Position numbers and translations under genes: made by a program
Shown here: piece after piece, positions 7,368 to 17,540 of the stretch
How the letters are laid out: every line of letters starts with the position of its first letter
Position numbering within the stretch: the first letter of the stretch is position 1
Assembly: GCF_002742335.1 (NCBI RefSeq)
Contig: NZ_MDGR01000007.1
Coordinates: 434,001 to 498,000, forward strand
Direction of reading: 5' to 3'
From: Reichenbachiella sp. 5M10
Lineage (GTDB): Bacteria > Bacteroidota > Bacteroidia > Cytophagales > Cyclobacteriaceae
Length of the DNA stretch: 64,000 nt
Notes under the pieces: generated by a model
What the model saw: the letters and a program-made list of their open reading frames with translations, nothing else
Databases searched by the model: none
Told to the model about the DNA's origin: nothing

Positions 7368-10300
7368 GTGAGAGGAATGAAGGAATGCATAGCCGTGTGG
7401 GTACTCATGCTGTACACCTGGGGGTGTATGGCTGGAGAAGGTAAGCTCGCTTTCAAACATTTTCATTCGGCGGAAGGACTGTCCCAAAGCGGAGTGATTG
7501 CCATCGCTCAGGACCATTTTGGTCTGCTATGGTTGGGTACGCGAGATGGGCTCAACCGATACGATGGTCGGAGCTTTCAGGTCTATCGCTACGATCCATC
7601 AGACTCCACGAGTATCTCCAACAATGACATCTTGGATATCAAAGTAGATTCCAAAGGGGACCTCTGGATCGGTACATACAACGGCCTCAACCGCTACCTA
7701 CAGAGAGAGGAGCGTTTTGACCGCTACTTGTCCAGCGAGGAAGACCATGTGCTCTCCAACAATACCATTCGAACCCTCGAGCTAGTGACCGACGATTGGG
7801 TATGGGTAGGTACACAGGAGGGGCTCAATCTCCTACATACCAGTACCCAAGAGATCAAAACCATTCGTCATATATCAGGAGTGAGTCAGACTATACCAGG
7901 TGACTATATCTTGGATATCTACCGCGATAGTCGTGGCGATGTGTGGGTAGCAACTGACCAAGGACTTTGTGTCACGAGAAATCCACTGGACGAATCCCCT
8001 GTTTTTAGTGCGGTTGCACTGCGACAGGGATCGAAGGATCCGATCTTTGTCCAAGAAATCATCGAAGATGAGAAAGGTGATTTGTGGGTGGGGACACGGG
8101 ACTTTGGACTCTACCAGATAGATTCGTCGGGGGAGCTGTTGGGGTATCTCAGTACGCAAACGACCCCCGCACTCGTACATGATAACGTCCGTTCTCTGGC
8201 GGTAGGTGCCGATGAGTCTCTCTGGATCGGAACCTACCATGGACTCAATCGCCTGATGCCTGATGGTCAGATGCAATCGAGTTTGGCCGACCCATTGGAT
8301 GTAGACGGCCTCTCCGAAAACAAAGTCAAAAAAGTGTACTGTAGCAGCAACGGTGCCATTTGGGTAGGCACGTATTTTGGAGGGCTCAACATGTGGCATG
8401 AGGTCAACTTCAATTTCAATGCGCTGAGTCAGAATCCGGATGGCGGTGGATTGAGCAACAATGTCGTGAGTGCCATCTTGCAAGAGGGGCAGAGATTCAT
8501 CATCGGGACCGAGGGAGGAGGGGTCAACCTCTACGACCGATCTACAGGAGATTTTTCGTATATCAATACAGTACAAGGAGATCTAGCTAGCGACAATGTC
8601 AAGTACCTCCGTTGGGATCGTCAGGGGGAATCGATTTGGATCTGCACTTTCGATGCGGGAGTGACACTTTGGGATTTGCATATGAGACGCAAGCTGCTCA
8701 TGCTTTCGACAGAGACTGGTCTCAGTCACAACAGCGTCTACGACATGGCACAAGATCGTCATGGTAGATGGGCCATAGGAACTTTCGGTGGAGGTCTCAA
8801 TGTCTATGATCCTGAAACCAACAATGTCAGATGGGTACAACAGGATGACAGTCAGCCGCACGGGTTGTCTGACAACCAGGTGCGGTCATTGCTTGTAGAT
8901 AGAGATCAGAACCTCTGGGTAGCTACCCAAAATGGACTCAACTTTTCCACTGCTGAGGCAGCGGATCCATATGCTTCGTTTGCGTACTACTTTTATGATA
9001 CCGAACTGCAAAATGGACAAGACGTCCTCTTTATCTATCAATCCAAGGACGGCACGATTTGGACGGCTACCAAAGAAAAAGGACTGTACCGTCTGGTAGA
9101 AGGACATTTTGAATGGGTGGACTTGTTTGGTGAATTGTCCAACCCGAGTCAGATCATACACTCGATCGAAGAGGATGAGGAAGGCTACCTTTGGGTTAGT
9201 TCCAACAATGGAATTGCACGCCTCGATCCGAAGAGTGGACAAGTGAAACTGTTTACCGAATCGGATGGGCTCAATTCAAATGAGTTCAACAACAAGTCTT
9301 CCTTGGTGACACAGGATGGCATGATGTTTTTTGGTTCGCCCAAAGGGATCACATGGTTTGACCCAGCAGAACTCAAGCAAAATCAATTTGCCACGGCCGT
9401 TGTGCTCAATCGCCTCACCGTCAACAATGCTGTCGTGCACCCAGGAGATACGACGCAGATATTGGGGGAGACCCTGGCGATGACCCAGGAGATTGAGCTG
9501 GATTATGACCAGTCCAATTTTTCCATAGAGTATGCTCTGCCGAGTTATGTCAATTCGAAGAAAAACAAGTTTCAGTATCGAATGGATGGGTTGGAGTCAG
9601 AGTGGAAGCATACGATGGTTAATTCGGCCAGTTATACGATTCAGAATCCAGGAGACTATGTGTTTCAGATACGAGGGGCCAATAGTGATGGGTTGTGGTC
9701 GGAGGAATGGACAGAACTGCATATCCGAGTAAACCCAGCGCCATGGCGCTCTACGTGGGCTTTTGTGCTCTATGCATTGGTGATTGTAGGAGCATTGTTC
9801 TTGTTTTTTCGGATCACAAGATCTCGTGCTCAGCTCAAGTATGACTTGAATCTAGAATTGGAACTGCACAAAAAGGAGCAGGAACTGACGGATAGTAAGC
9901 TGCAGTTTTTTACCAATATTTCGCACGAATTTAGAACACCGTTGACCTTGATTTTGGGGCCTTTGGAGCAGATTCTGCGAGACTATCAGGGGAGTAGTAC
10001 GATTTACAAACAGATGAAAGTCATGCAGCACAATGCAGGGCAGTTGCTCAAACTCATCAATCAGTTGATGGACTTTCGCAAGATGGAAAACAAACAAGCA
10101 CCACTGGAGACGGCTGAGGGTAATTTGGTCAAGTTCGTACGAGAAGTCTGTTTGTCTTTCAATACCTATGCCCGCAACGGCAAGTATGATTATACTTTTC
10201 GATCCTCAGAAGAGGATATTCGCGTGTATTTTGACCGTGACAAATTGGAGCGAGTCATTTACAATCTCTTGTCCAACGCCTTCAAATATACCGAAGAAGG

Positions 10301-11471
10301 AGGACAGGTGACCGTGACTGTGGAGCGATTGGAGAGGGCCGTGGAGATACGTGTCCTCGACAGTGGTCAGGGGATTCCGCAGGATACGCAAGACAAAATA
10401 TTCGATCGGTTTTTTCAGTTGCCAGCTCATACGTCGCAGAGCCAATCCCAGCGAGGGACTGGGATTGGTTTGGCGCTGACCAAGAGCATAGTTGATCTAC
10501 ATCATGGGGAGATTGAGGTGGAGAGTCAGCTCGGGAAGGGTAGTACCTTTTGTGTAAGGCTCTTGTTGGGGAAGGAGCATTTGCAGCCCAATGAGATCAT
10601 GGAGGATTTTAAGGACAGTGAGTCATTGGATCACTATCAGCCAGAGGTCACGACTGATTGGTCGGACGTGATTCAAGATGCGATCGTACAGCCCAAAGAC
10701 CCATCCGCTAAGACTATACTGGTGGTAGAGGATAATGCGGAGGTACGTCGATTCATCCGAGATATTTTGGCGGCAGATTACAACATCCTAGAGGCAGAAA
10801 ATGGCCGAAAGGGATTGGAAGTGGCCGTGCGAGAGGTGCCGGACCTGATCATCAGTGACGTGATGATGCCAGAGATGGACGGAATCGAATTTTGTGCACA
10901 AGCGAAATCCAATCTCAAAATTAGCCATACCCCGTTTATCTTGCTGACGGCAAGAACTTCCCTGATCTTCAAGTACGAGGGTTTGGAGTCTGGTGCAGAT
11001 GAGTACATCAATAAACCCTTCAATACCAAAGAACTCCACCTCAAAGTAAGAAATATGCTGCGTTTTGTGGACAACCTCAAGGGACGTTTTCAGTCCAATG
11101 CCGAGATTGCTCCGAGCGAATTGACCATCTCGTCGCTAGACGAAGAAATGCTCAAACGAGCCATTGAGATCGTGGATCAGAACATAGAAAACCAGTTTTT
11201 CGATGTGGCTCTGTTTTGTACTGAGCTCGGTGTGAGTCGGACGATGTTGTTTACCAAAGTGAAGGCTTGGACTAATCTCACCCCCAACGAATTTATCCAC
11301 TCGATGCGCATGAAACGTGCAGCGAGCTTACTGGAGCAAGCCAAAATCACCGTAAGTCAGATTAGTTTCAAAGTAGGCTTCAAAAATCCCAAGTACTTCA
11401 GCAAATGCTTCCAAAAATACCACGGATGCACCCCCACTCAATATGCTGATAAGTTCAAATTGAAATCATAA
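7368..11471 (+). CDS. Hybrid two-component system sensor/regulator (HTCS) of the PUL
   Basis: One 1367-residue polypeptide combines sensor kinase and DNA-binding regulator, the standard PUL switch of Bacteroidota. In order: N-terminal signal sequence; a periplasmic beta-propeller of repeated Reg_prop units (for example DLWIGTYNGLNRY, AIWVGTYFGGLNMW, NLWVATQNGLNFS) over about residues 25-700; a Y_Y_Y domain (about 705-790); one transmembrane helix (about 797-817); HisKA with His853 in ISHEFRTPLT; HATPase; receiver domain with Asp1164 in IISDVMMPEMDG; and a C-terminal AraC helix-turn-helix (about 1265-1367). It lies between the kdu operon and the susCD operon, same strand, and probably senses an oligosaccharide of the glycan and activates susC and the TIG gene. 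A second ATG at 7377 is an alternative start. Confidence 0.95.
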   Translation: MRGMKECIAVWVLMLYTWGCMAGEGKLAFKHFHSAEGLSQSGVIAIAQDHFGLLWLGTRDGLNRYDGRSFQVYRYDPSDSTSISNNDILDIKVDSKGDLWIGTYNGLNRYLQREERFDRYLSSEEDHVLSNNTIRTLELVTDDWVWVGTQEGLNLLHTSTQEIKTIRHISGVSQTIPGDYILDIYRDSRGDVWVATDQGLCVTRNPLDESPVFSAVALRQGSKDPIFVQEIIEDEKGDLWVGTRDFGLYQIDSSGELLGYLSTQTTPALVHDNVRSLAVGADESLWIGTYHGLNRLMPDGQMQSSLADPLDVDGLSENKVKKVYCSSNGAIWVGTYFGGLNMWHEVNFNFNALSQNPDGGGLSNNVVSAILQEGQRFIIGTEGGGVNLYDRSTGDFSYINTVQGDLASDNVKYLRWDRQGESIWICTFDAGVTLWDLHMRRKLLMLSTETGLSHNSVYDMAQDRHGRWAIGTFGGGLNVYDPETNNVRWVQQDDSQPHGLSDNQVRSLLVDRDQNLWVATQNGLNFSTAEAADPYASFAYYFYDTELQNGQDVLFIYQSKDGTIWTATKEKGLYRLVEGHFEWVDLFGELSNPSQIIHSIEEDEEGYLWVSSNNGIARLDPKSGQVKLFTESDGLNSNEFNNKSSLVTQDGMMFFGSPKGITWFDPAELKQNQFATAVVLNRLTVNNAVVHPGDTTQILGETLAMTQEIELDYDQSNFSIEYALPSYVNSKKNKFQYRMDGLESEWKHTMVNSASYTIQNPGDYVFQIRGANSDGLWSEEWTELHIRVNPAPWRSTWAFVLYALVIVGALFLFFRITRSRAQLKYDLNLELELHKKEQELTDSKLQFFTNISHEFRTPLTLILGPLEQILRDYQGSSTIYKQMKVMQHNAGQLLKLINQLMDFRKMENKQAPLETAEGNLVKFVREVCLSFNTYARNGKYDYTFRSSEEDIRVYFDRDKLERVIYNLLSNAFKYTEEGGQVTVTVERLERAVEIRVLDSGQGIPQDTQDKIFDRFFQLPAHTSQSQSQRGTGIGLALTKSIVDLHHGEIEVESQLGKGSTFCVRLLLGKEHLQPNEIMEDFKDSESLDHYQPEVTTDWSDVIQDAIVQPKDPSAKTILVVEDNAEVRRFIRDILAADYNILEAENGRKGLEVAVREVPDLIISDVMMPEMDGIEFCAQAKSNLKISHTPFILLTARTSLIFKYEGLESGADEYINKPFNTKELHLKVRNMLRFVDNLKGRFQSNAEIAPSELTISSLDEEMLKRAIEIVDQNIENQFFDVALFCTELGVSRTMLFTKVKAWTNLTPNEFIHSMRMKRAASLLEQAKITVSQISFKVGFKNPKYFSKCFQKYHGCTPTQYADKFKLKS

Positions 11472-11513
11472 GAAGGCAGTAAAAATAGGCTGAATGACGA
11501 TTCAACCGATGGA

Positions 11514-11570
11514 ATTGTACGATAGTGTACCGTTTCTGAATTTTTGGTGACTGCAATAAGTATAGAATTG
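11514..11570 (+). promoter_or_regulatory. Putative HTCS-binding site and promoter of the susCD operon
   Basis: The site carries two GTAC cores 10 bp apart (11517 and 11527) in ATTGTACGATAGTGTACC, followed by TCTGAATTT at 11535-11543. A nearly identical arrangement stands in front of the convergent TIG lipoprotein gene. TAGAATTG at 11563-11570 is one mismatch from the TAnnTTTG -7 element and begins 49 bp after the motif start; the equivalent distance at the TIG gene is 50 bp. Conserved sequence and spacing at two separate PUL promoters supports a shared activator, most simply the adjacent HTCS. Confidence 0.6.
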
Positions 11571-11592
11571 TCCTTGTAAATTTTTAGAAAGC

Positions 11593-11676
11593 ATGAATCT
11601 AAAAAAGCATTGGCAAGAATGGATATTGGGCGCCTTCATCGTGATGATGTCCCTTGTCATTATTTATTTCATTTAA
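11593..11676 (+). CDS. 27-residue single-pass membrane micropeptide upstream of susC
   Basis: An ATG-initiated frame encodes a basic/aromatic N-terminus (MNLKKHWQEW) followed by one hydrophobic helix (ILGAFIVMMSLVIIYFI), then TAA. It starts about 23 nt after the predicted -7 element and ends 15 nt before the susC start, so it would be the first translated unit of the PUL operon. The clean start, the positive-inside pattern and the membrane helix suggest a real small inner-membrane protein. It is too short to place in a family from sequence alone. It could be a leader that tunes susC translation, a stress-type membrane peptide, or chance. Confidence 0.5.
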   Translation: MNLKKHWQEWILGAFIVMMSLVIIYFI

Positions 11677-11691
11677 CAAAAAAACAATCTT

Positions 11692-14600
11692 ATGAAAGAA
11701 GATTTACTACAGCGCTTGAAGCTTGGTCTAGCCGTCTTCGTGATGGTAGCGGTCACCACCGCAGCACAAGCACAGAGCAACACAGTACAAGGGGTAGTCA
11801 CCTCGATGAGCGATGGGTCTCCCGTACCAGGAGCCGCCGTATTGATCGAAGGGACGAGCAACGGAACCGTCACAGACTTTGACGGTGCATTTTCATTGAC
11901 CGCAGCACCAGAAGACGTGCTGGTCATTTCATTTGTGGGGTTCAAGACGGTCAAGTTGGCAGTCAAAAATCAAACGAAATTTGACGTAGCGATGGAGGAA
12001 GATTTCACCGCACTCGAAGAAGTCGTGGTAGTAGGCTATGGTACAGTCAAAAAGAGTGATTTGTCTGGGTCGGTATCGTCAGTCAAGTCCGCAGACATCG
12101 CTGCATATCCTGCTCTGTCCGCTACTCAGACCTTGCAAGGTAGAGCGGCAGGTGTACAGATCAGTTCTAACAATGGCGGCCAGCCAGGGGCCAGTTTCAA
12201 TGTCAAAATCAGAGGAGGGACTTCCATCAACGCCAGCAGTGATCCGATCACGGTAGTGGATGGGTTTGTCGGTGGAGAGATGCCTCCACCAGAAGATATT
12301 GCGTCGATCGAAGTGCTCAAAGATGCTTCGGCTACTGCGATCTATGGATCAAGAGGTGCCAATGGAGTCATCATGGTGACCACCAAAAAAGGATCCAAAG
12401 GAAGAATAAAAATCGACATCAATTCTTCGTATAGTTCTCAGACGCCGACCAAGCAGTTGGATTTGCTCAATGCTGACGAGTTCGTAGACTACATGAATGA
12501 GTTTGGGCCCTATACGAATCTAGGTTCTGACACCAATTGGCAAGACAAAATCTACCAAACAGGGCTCATTTCTAACAACCAAATCTCGGTGAGTGGTGGA
12601 GCAGACAATGTCAGGTATTACCTGTCTGGCACCTACTTTGATCAAGAAGGAGTAGTCGTAGGTTCGGAGTACAAGCGCTACTCTCTCAACGGAAACGTGA
12701 GTGTCGATGCGACCGATTACCTCAAAGTCGGCATGAGCATGTATGGTCGACGAGGTACGAGCATCGGTGTACGTACCCAAGAGGGATCTGGAGGCACTGG
12801 ACAAGCAGGTGTGACAAGTTCGGCTTTGAGATTCAATCCAGACCTAGGTGTCTATGATGTCAACGGAATGTATACGCGATCGACGGTCGGTGACCAACTC
12901 GACAACCCCGTAGCGATGGCTACCGAATATGATAGAGAGCGTGTGACAGATCGCTTTCAGAGCAATGTCTTCGCGGATTTGAAAATTACCGAATGGTTGA
13001 GTTTCAAGACAACTCTCGGGCTTGGGACGACCAACTGGAGAGATGGTGAATATTGGCCTACCGCGTTGATTCGTGGAGAGGGTGCTGGTGGACTAGGAGG
13101 GATCGAATCTCGAAAGCAGTCGTCTGTCATTTCGGAGAACTACTTCACCATTGACAAGGAATTTGGCGTGCATCACTTGACGTGGGTGACGGGGTATTCA
13201 TACCAGAAAAATACGTCTGAATCATGGTATGCTTCTAGCCAAGGGTACATCACTGATGCAGGGAGGTTTTGGGCACTCGATCAAGGAGCCAATGCCAATG
13301 TACCGACTTCTAGTTTGACAGAGTCTACGATTAAGTCATTCTATTCAAGAGCCAACTATTCGTTGCAAAACAAATACGTGTTGACTTTCACGGGACGATA
13401 CGACGGAGCATCCAACTTTGCAGCAAACAACAAGTGGGCCTTCTTTCCTTCAGGGGCGGTGGCTTGGGACATCAAGGGAGAGAGCTTCATGGATGACCTT
13501 GCTTTCTTGACTCAGTTCAAACTCAGAGGTAGCTATGGTTTGACAGGAAATCAAGCCATTAGCCCTTACCAGTCTTTGGCGAGTCTAGAGCCGACCTACT
13601 CGATCGTGCCAGGAGACAATGCACTTGTAGTGGGGTCATTGGCCAATTCTAACTTGACATGGGAGACTACGACACAGGCAGACATAGGATTGGATATTGG
13701 ACTCTTCGAAGGCCGAGTCAATATCGTGATGGATTATTATCAAAAAGTCACGCATGACTTGTTGTTTCAGAGGCAGTTGCCTTCGTATGTAGGCCCACCT
13801 ACTCAGTTGCAAAATATCGGCAAGGTCAGCAACAAAGGCTTTGAGTTCATGTTGAGTACCAAAAATCTCGTCGGAGAATTTACTTGGAATTCGGACTTTA
13901 TCATTTCGGCCAACCGAAACAAGGTGATGGAATTGCCAGATTCGGTAGAGTTTTATGGGCAGGAGCCTGGTCATTTTTTGCTGGATGGTTCGTCACAGTT
14001 GTTGCTGGAAGGACAGCCTGTGGGGGTGTTTTACGGATATGAATATGAAGGAATCTACCAGACGGGAGATGCTTTCACTCCTGGATCAGGGTTCGAACAA
14101 GAGGCTGGAGGTGAGCAATATGCAGATATCTCTGGACCAGACGGTACACCTGATGGTGTGCTCAGTGCCGATGATCGAAAAATCATAGGCAATCCGCACC
14201 CAGATTTCGTGTGGTCATTCAACAATAGTTTTGGCTACAAAAACTTCGATCTCAATATTTTCATACAAGGTGTGCATGGCAATGACATGTTGAGTTTCAC
14301 CAATATGGAGCTAGAGACGATGTCTGGCAAGAGCAACGCTGCGGCATCTGCAGTGGACCGATGGACACCAAGTAATCCCAATACCAATATCGCGAAGGCT
14401 TCTTCGTCACGTGCGTACCGTGTATCGTCCAAGTATATCTATGACGCGAGTTACATGAGATTGAAAAACGTGACGCTGGGCTATACTTTTCCTAAGACAG
14501 TGTTAGACAAAACTTTCATTCGCTCATTGAGACTGTATGTGAGTGGGCAGAACTTGTTGACGGTGACGGATTACCCAGGACTGGATCCAGAAGTAGGGTA

Positions 14601-14706
14601 CCAGAACGGAGGTAGCGGGGCTGACGGCAACCGAAACATAGGTTTGGATTATGCGAGTTATCCAAACGTTCGTGCCTACACTTTTGGAATCAACTTAGGA
14701 CTTTAA
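11692..14706 (+). CDS. SusC-family TonB-dependent outer-membrane glycan transporter
   Basis: A 1004-residue TonB-dependent receptor that imports oligosaccharides across the outer membrane together with SusD. It has a signal peptide ending near AQAQS, an N-terminal carboxypeptidase-regulatory-like domain (VQGVVTSMSDGSPVPGAAV, about residues 30-110), the conserved region LEEVVVVGYGTVKKSDLSGS leading into the plug (about 125-240, with ATAIYGSRGANGVIMVTTKKG), and a long beta-barrel ending in an aromatic-rich terminus (YTFGINLGL). The length is normal for the family. It is followed after 11 nt by susD, and the pair is part of a long operon reaching to 24288. Confidence 0.97.
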   Translation: MKEDLLQRLKLGLAVFVMVAVTTAAQAQSNTVQGVVTSMSDGSPVPGAAVLIEGTSNGTVTDFDGAFSLTAAPEDVLVISFVGFKTVKLAVKNQTKFDVAMEEDFTALEEVVVVGYGTVKKSDLSGSVSSVKSADIAAYPALSATQTLQGRAAGVQISSNNGGQPGASFNVKIRGGTSINASSDPITVVDGFVGGEMPPPEDIASIEVLKDASATAIYGSRGANGVIMVTTKKGSKGRIKIDINSSYSSQTPTKQLDLLNADEFVDYMNEFGPYTNLGSDTNWQDKIYQTGLISNNQISVSGGADNVRYYLSGTYFDQEGVVVGSEYKRYSLNGNVSVDATDYLKVGMSMYGRRGTSIGVRTQEGSGGTGQAGVTSSALRFNPDLGVYDVNGMYTRSTVGDQLDNPVAMATEYDRERVTDRFQSNVFADLKITEWLSFKTTLGLGTTNWRDGEYWPTALIRGEGAGGLGGIESRKQSSVISENYFTIDKEFGVHHLTWVTGYSYQKNTSESWYASSQGYITDAGRFWALDQGANANVPTSSLTESTIKSFYSRANYSLQNKYVLTFTGRYDGASNFAANNKWAFFPSGAVAWDIKGESFMDDLAFLTQFKLRGSYGLTGNQAISPYQSLASLEPTYSIVPGDNALVVGSLANSNLTWETTTQADIGLDIGLFEGRVNIVMDYYQKVTHDLLFQRQLPSYVGPPTQLQNIGKVSNKGFEFMLSTKNLVGEFTWNSDFIISANRNKVMELPDSVEFYGQEPGHFLLDGSSQLLLEGQPVGVFYGYEYEGIYQTGDAFTPGSGFEQEAGGEQYADISGPDGTPDGVLSADDRKIIGNPHPDFVWSFNNSFGYKNFDLNIFIQGVHGNDMLSFTNMELETMSGKSNAAASAVDRWTPSNPNTNIAKASSSRAYRVSSKYIYDASYMRLKNVTLGYTFPKTVLDKTFIRSLRLYVSGQNLLTVTDYPGLDPEVGYQNGGSGADGNRNIGLDYASYPNVRAYTFGINLGL

Positions 14707-14717
14707 AATTGAAGAAA

Positions 14718-16292
14718 ATGAAAAATTTGAAATATACATTGATCGCATGTCTGTCGCTACTCATGATGGGTGCCTATTCATGCGGCACCTTGGAGGAGGA
14801 GCCCGTGGGGCTGCTGTCTCCAGAGGCAACCTACAAGACTCCGTCAGATGTCGCCAACGGCATCAATGGAGGCTACTCCTTGCTCGCCCACGAAAATTTC
14901 ATGGGCAGAAAACTCTCACTTTCGTTGATGTTGAGAGGCGACATGATTTCTATAGGTGACGCGACGACTTCTTCTCGTCGCATCGAGGTGGATCAGATGT
15001 CCATGAGTGCCAACAACGGGATGGTGGCTAGTTTTTGGCCGATGGGTTACCAGATATTGGCAGCTGTCAATTACGCGATCGAGGGCGGAGAGAGTGTCCA
15101 AGCAGACGAAGATCAAATCAATCCTGTGATTGCTGAGGGACGTTTTTTGCGCGCATACATTCACTACAACTTTGTTCGATTGTTTGGCGAGATTCCTTAC
15201 ATTGATTTTGCCTTTGCAGATGCAGAATTGGCATATACACTACCTCAGACTCCTGTGGATGAAGTGTATGCGGGGATTATAGAGGATCTAGAGTATGCCA
15301 AGATGTGGCTCCCGGATGTGGCGCTCAGAAGGGCCAGACCAAGCAAGGGTACCGCTGCGAGTTTTTTAGCTTCTGTGTACTTGACGATAGAGGATTGGGA
15401 TGCCGCGTATGCTGAAGCCAAATATGTGATTGACAACAGCGGCAAGTTCATGTACAACCTTGAGGCAGACTATGCGGATCTCTACAACTCTTCTTTAGCG
15501 GGAGCATCCAACGAGGTGATTTTCGAAATCGATTTCCAAGGAAACGATGCTGCCGGTAACCCGAGTTCACTTGGGGGGGGCAATGCAGCGACGGATTATA
15601 TCGCGTCAGTGACTGGACCTAGAGGAGACGAGCGCTACGAGACAGGCGAAGGCTGGAGTGTTGCCGTACCGTTATTGGACGTGTATGATTCGTGGGATGC
15701 TCAGGACTATCGCCGTGCGGTGAGTTTCGATACTTCGATCATCTATTTGGGGGTTGAGACACCCTATACAGATTGGGGTAGTATTGCCAATAATGTTGCA
15801 CGTCCACATATTGCGAAGTATTTTAGAGCTACAGGCGAAGCGGGTACGCTAGCGGCCAACAATAGCAGAGACTCTGATGTGGATTTTCCGGTGATGCGCT
15901 ATGCAGAGGTATTACTGATAGCTGCCGAAGCACTCAACGAAATGAATGCTGGACCGAATGCAGAGGCAGAAGGCTACATCAACGAGGTACGCCGTAGAGC
16001 ACGTAGAGAGCTGGATGGTGATGCTGCCAATGATAGTCCCGTGCCTGCCAATGTGAGCGCGGGCTTGTCACAAGATGCTTTTCGAGATGTGGCATTGGAC
16101 GAGAGACGTTTGGAGTTGGCCTTCGAAGGTGTCCGCTGGTATGACGTCAAAAGAAGGAAGCTGGGAGACATCGTTTTCGCGGCGAGTGGAAGAGAACCTC
16201 AAAACTTCAACCCTGCCAAGGATTACTTGTTTCCCAAGTATCAGGCAGACGTAGATAGAAACGAAAACTTGTATCAAAACGATAATTACTGA
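14718..16292 (+). CDS. SusD/RagB-family surface glycan-binding lipoprotein
   Basis: Cell-surface lipoprotein forming the lid of the SusC transporter and binding the glycan. The ATG at 14718 gives 524 residues with a lipoprotein signal (MKNLKYTLIACLSLLMMGAYSC); a TTG nine bases upstream is in frame but a less likely start. SusD hallmarks are visible: ANGINGGYSLL near the N-terminus, AEGRFLRAYIHYNFVRLFGEIPYID in the TPR region, and the C-terminal FRDVALDERRLELAFEGVRWYDVKRR followed by NPAKDYLFP. Its stop overlaps the start of the GH88 gene (ATGA), indicating tight coupling. Confidence 0.97.
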   Translation: MKNLKYTLIACLSLLMMGAYSCGTLEEEPVGLLSPEATYKTPSDVANGINGGYSLLAHENFMGRKLSLSLMLRGDMISIGDATTSSRRIEVDQMSMSANNGMVASFWPMGYQILAAVNYAIEGGESVQADEDQINPVIAEGRFLRAYIHYNFVRLFGEIPYIDFAFADAELAYTLPQTPVDEVYAGIIEDLEYAKMWLPDVALRRARPSKGTAASFLASVYLTIEDWDAAYAEAKYVIDNSGKFMYNLEADYADLYNSSLAGASNEVIFEIDFQGNDAAGNPSSLGGGNAATDYIASVTGPRGDERYETGEGWSVAVPLLDVYDSWDAQDYRRAVSFDTSIIYLGVETPYTDWGSIANNVARPHIAKYFRATGEAGTLAANNSRDSDVDFPVMRYAEVLLIAAEALNEMNAGPNAEAEGYINEVRRRARRELDGDAANDSPVPANVSAGLSQDAFRDVALDERRLELAFEGVRWYDVKRRKLGDIVFAASGREPQNFNPAKDYLFPKYQADVDRNENLYQNDNY

Positions 16293-17491
16293 TGATGAAT
16301 TTAAGAATTTTAGCTGTACTGGCTTTGTCACTTTGCTTGGGTTGCGAAGAGGCAGCGGACAAGAGTGGGAGTAATGAAGACGGAAACACAAATTCTTTAC
16401 CAATCAAACCGAGCCTCAGTGCTCGGTTTGATTACTTACTCAATTACGCGGTAGACTCTACGGCATTTCCTCGAAGTTTGGAAAAGAACAAAGAAGTACG
16501 AGGAGTCCCTTCCTCAGATTGGACCAGCGGTTTTTTCCCGGGTTCGCTCACATACCTCTACCTATTGACCGGTGAGGACAAGTATTTGGCTCGAGCCAAA
16601 GCATGGGTGCCATATATGGAAAAAGAACAATGGAACGGGCGTACTCACGATATGGGGTTCAAAGTCTACTCGAGTGTTGGCAAAGTCAACGAGATTACTC
16701 CAGAGCGACACTACGAAGAGGTGCTCATCCAAAGCGCCAACACCTTGATGACCCGCTACAATCCAGTGATAGGCTGTACCAAGTCTTGGGATTTTGGTCA
16801 GGACAAATGGCAATTTCCCGTCATCATTGACAACATGCTCAACTTAGAGCTATTCTTTCAAGCGACACGTTTGACAGGTGATAGCAGCTACCATCAAGCG
16901 GCCGTCTCTCATGCAACACAAACGATGCGCAATCATTTTCGTCCCGATTACAGTAGTTACCATGTCGTAGACTATGATGTGGAGACGGGACAGCCTGTAC
17001 AGAAGATCACCCACCAAGGGATTCATGATGAGTCTGTATGGTCGAGAGGTCAGGGCTGGGGACTATATGGTTTTACGATGGTCTATCGCTACACACAGGA
17101 CCCTATATTTTTGGCGCAAGCCGAGAAGATCGCCAATTTCATCATGACGCAGGACAACTTGCCAGAGGACAAAATATTCTATTGGGATATGAAAGATCCC
17201 AACATCCCCAATGCTCCACGAGATGCCTCGGCTGCCGCGGTGATTGCTTCGGGCTTGTTCGAACTGGATGAGTACACGACGGATGAGCGATATGCGACAT
17301 TCGCCCAACAGATCATGGAGTCACTGGACTCAGAGGCTTATATCTTGCCGACTGAGATGACTGTGCCGTTTTTGCTAGGACACAGCACGGGCAACTATCC
17401 TAAGGATGATGAAATAGACGAACCGATTGCTTATGCAGATTATTATTTTTTGGAGGCGCTATACCGATCGACTCCTTCGGGTCAAAAGTAA
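16292..17491 (+). CDS. GH88 unsaturated glucuronyl hydrolase, lipoprotein
   Basis: Hydrates and thereby releases the 4,5-unsaturated uronate at the non-reducing end of lyase-generated oligosaccharides; the product feeds KduI. The 399-residue protein has a lipoprotein signal (LALSLCLGC) and an alpha6/alpha6-barrel sequence. Two Asp residues fall in the conserved GH88 positions: Asp120 in THDMGF and Asp180 in DNMLNLELF, 60 residues apart, as in the Bacillus enzyme (Asp88 and Asp149). WTSGFFPGSLTYLY near the N-terminus and HDESVWSRGQGWGLYGF are further GH88 signatures. It lies between susD and a GH2 gene in the same operon. It is the strongest evidence that the polymer is attacked by a lyase. 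GH105 is the alternative family, but GH88 fits better. Confidence 0.93.
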   Translation: MMNLRILAVLALSLCLGCEEAADKSGSNEDGNTNSLPIKPSLSARFDYLLNYAVDSTAFPRSLEKNKEVRGVPSSDWTSGFFPGSLTYLYLLTGEDKYLARAKAWVPYMEKEQWNGRTHDMGFKVYSSVGKVNEITPERHYEEVLIQSANTLMTRYNPVIGCTKSWDFGQDKWQFPVIIDNMLNLELFFQATRLTGDSSYHQAAVSHATQTMRNHFRPDYSSYHVVDYDVETGQPVQKITHQGIHDESVWSRGQGWGLYGFTMVYRYTQDPIFLAQAEKIANFIMTQDNLPEDKIFYWDMKDPNIPNAPRDASAAAVIASGLFELDEYTTDERYATFAQQIMESLDSEAYILPTEMTVPFLLGHSTGNYPKDDEIDEPIAYADYYFLEALYRSTPSGQK

Positions 17492-17540
17492 AGAACGAAT
17501 CGGGTGGGGAAACCTGCTCTAGGTGGATAAAGTAATGGAT

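Noticed and set aside
11610-11882. 90-residue plus-strand frame spanning the susC start
   Set aside because: It overlaps the micropeptide and the first 190 bases of susC in another frame and has no family features; the SusC frame is certain.
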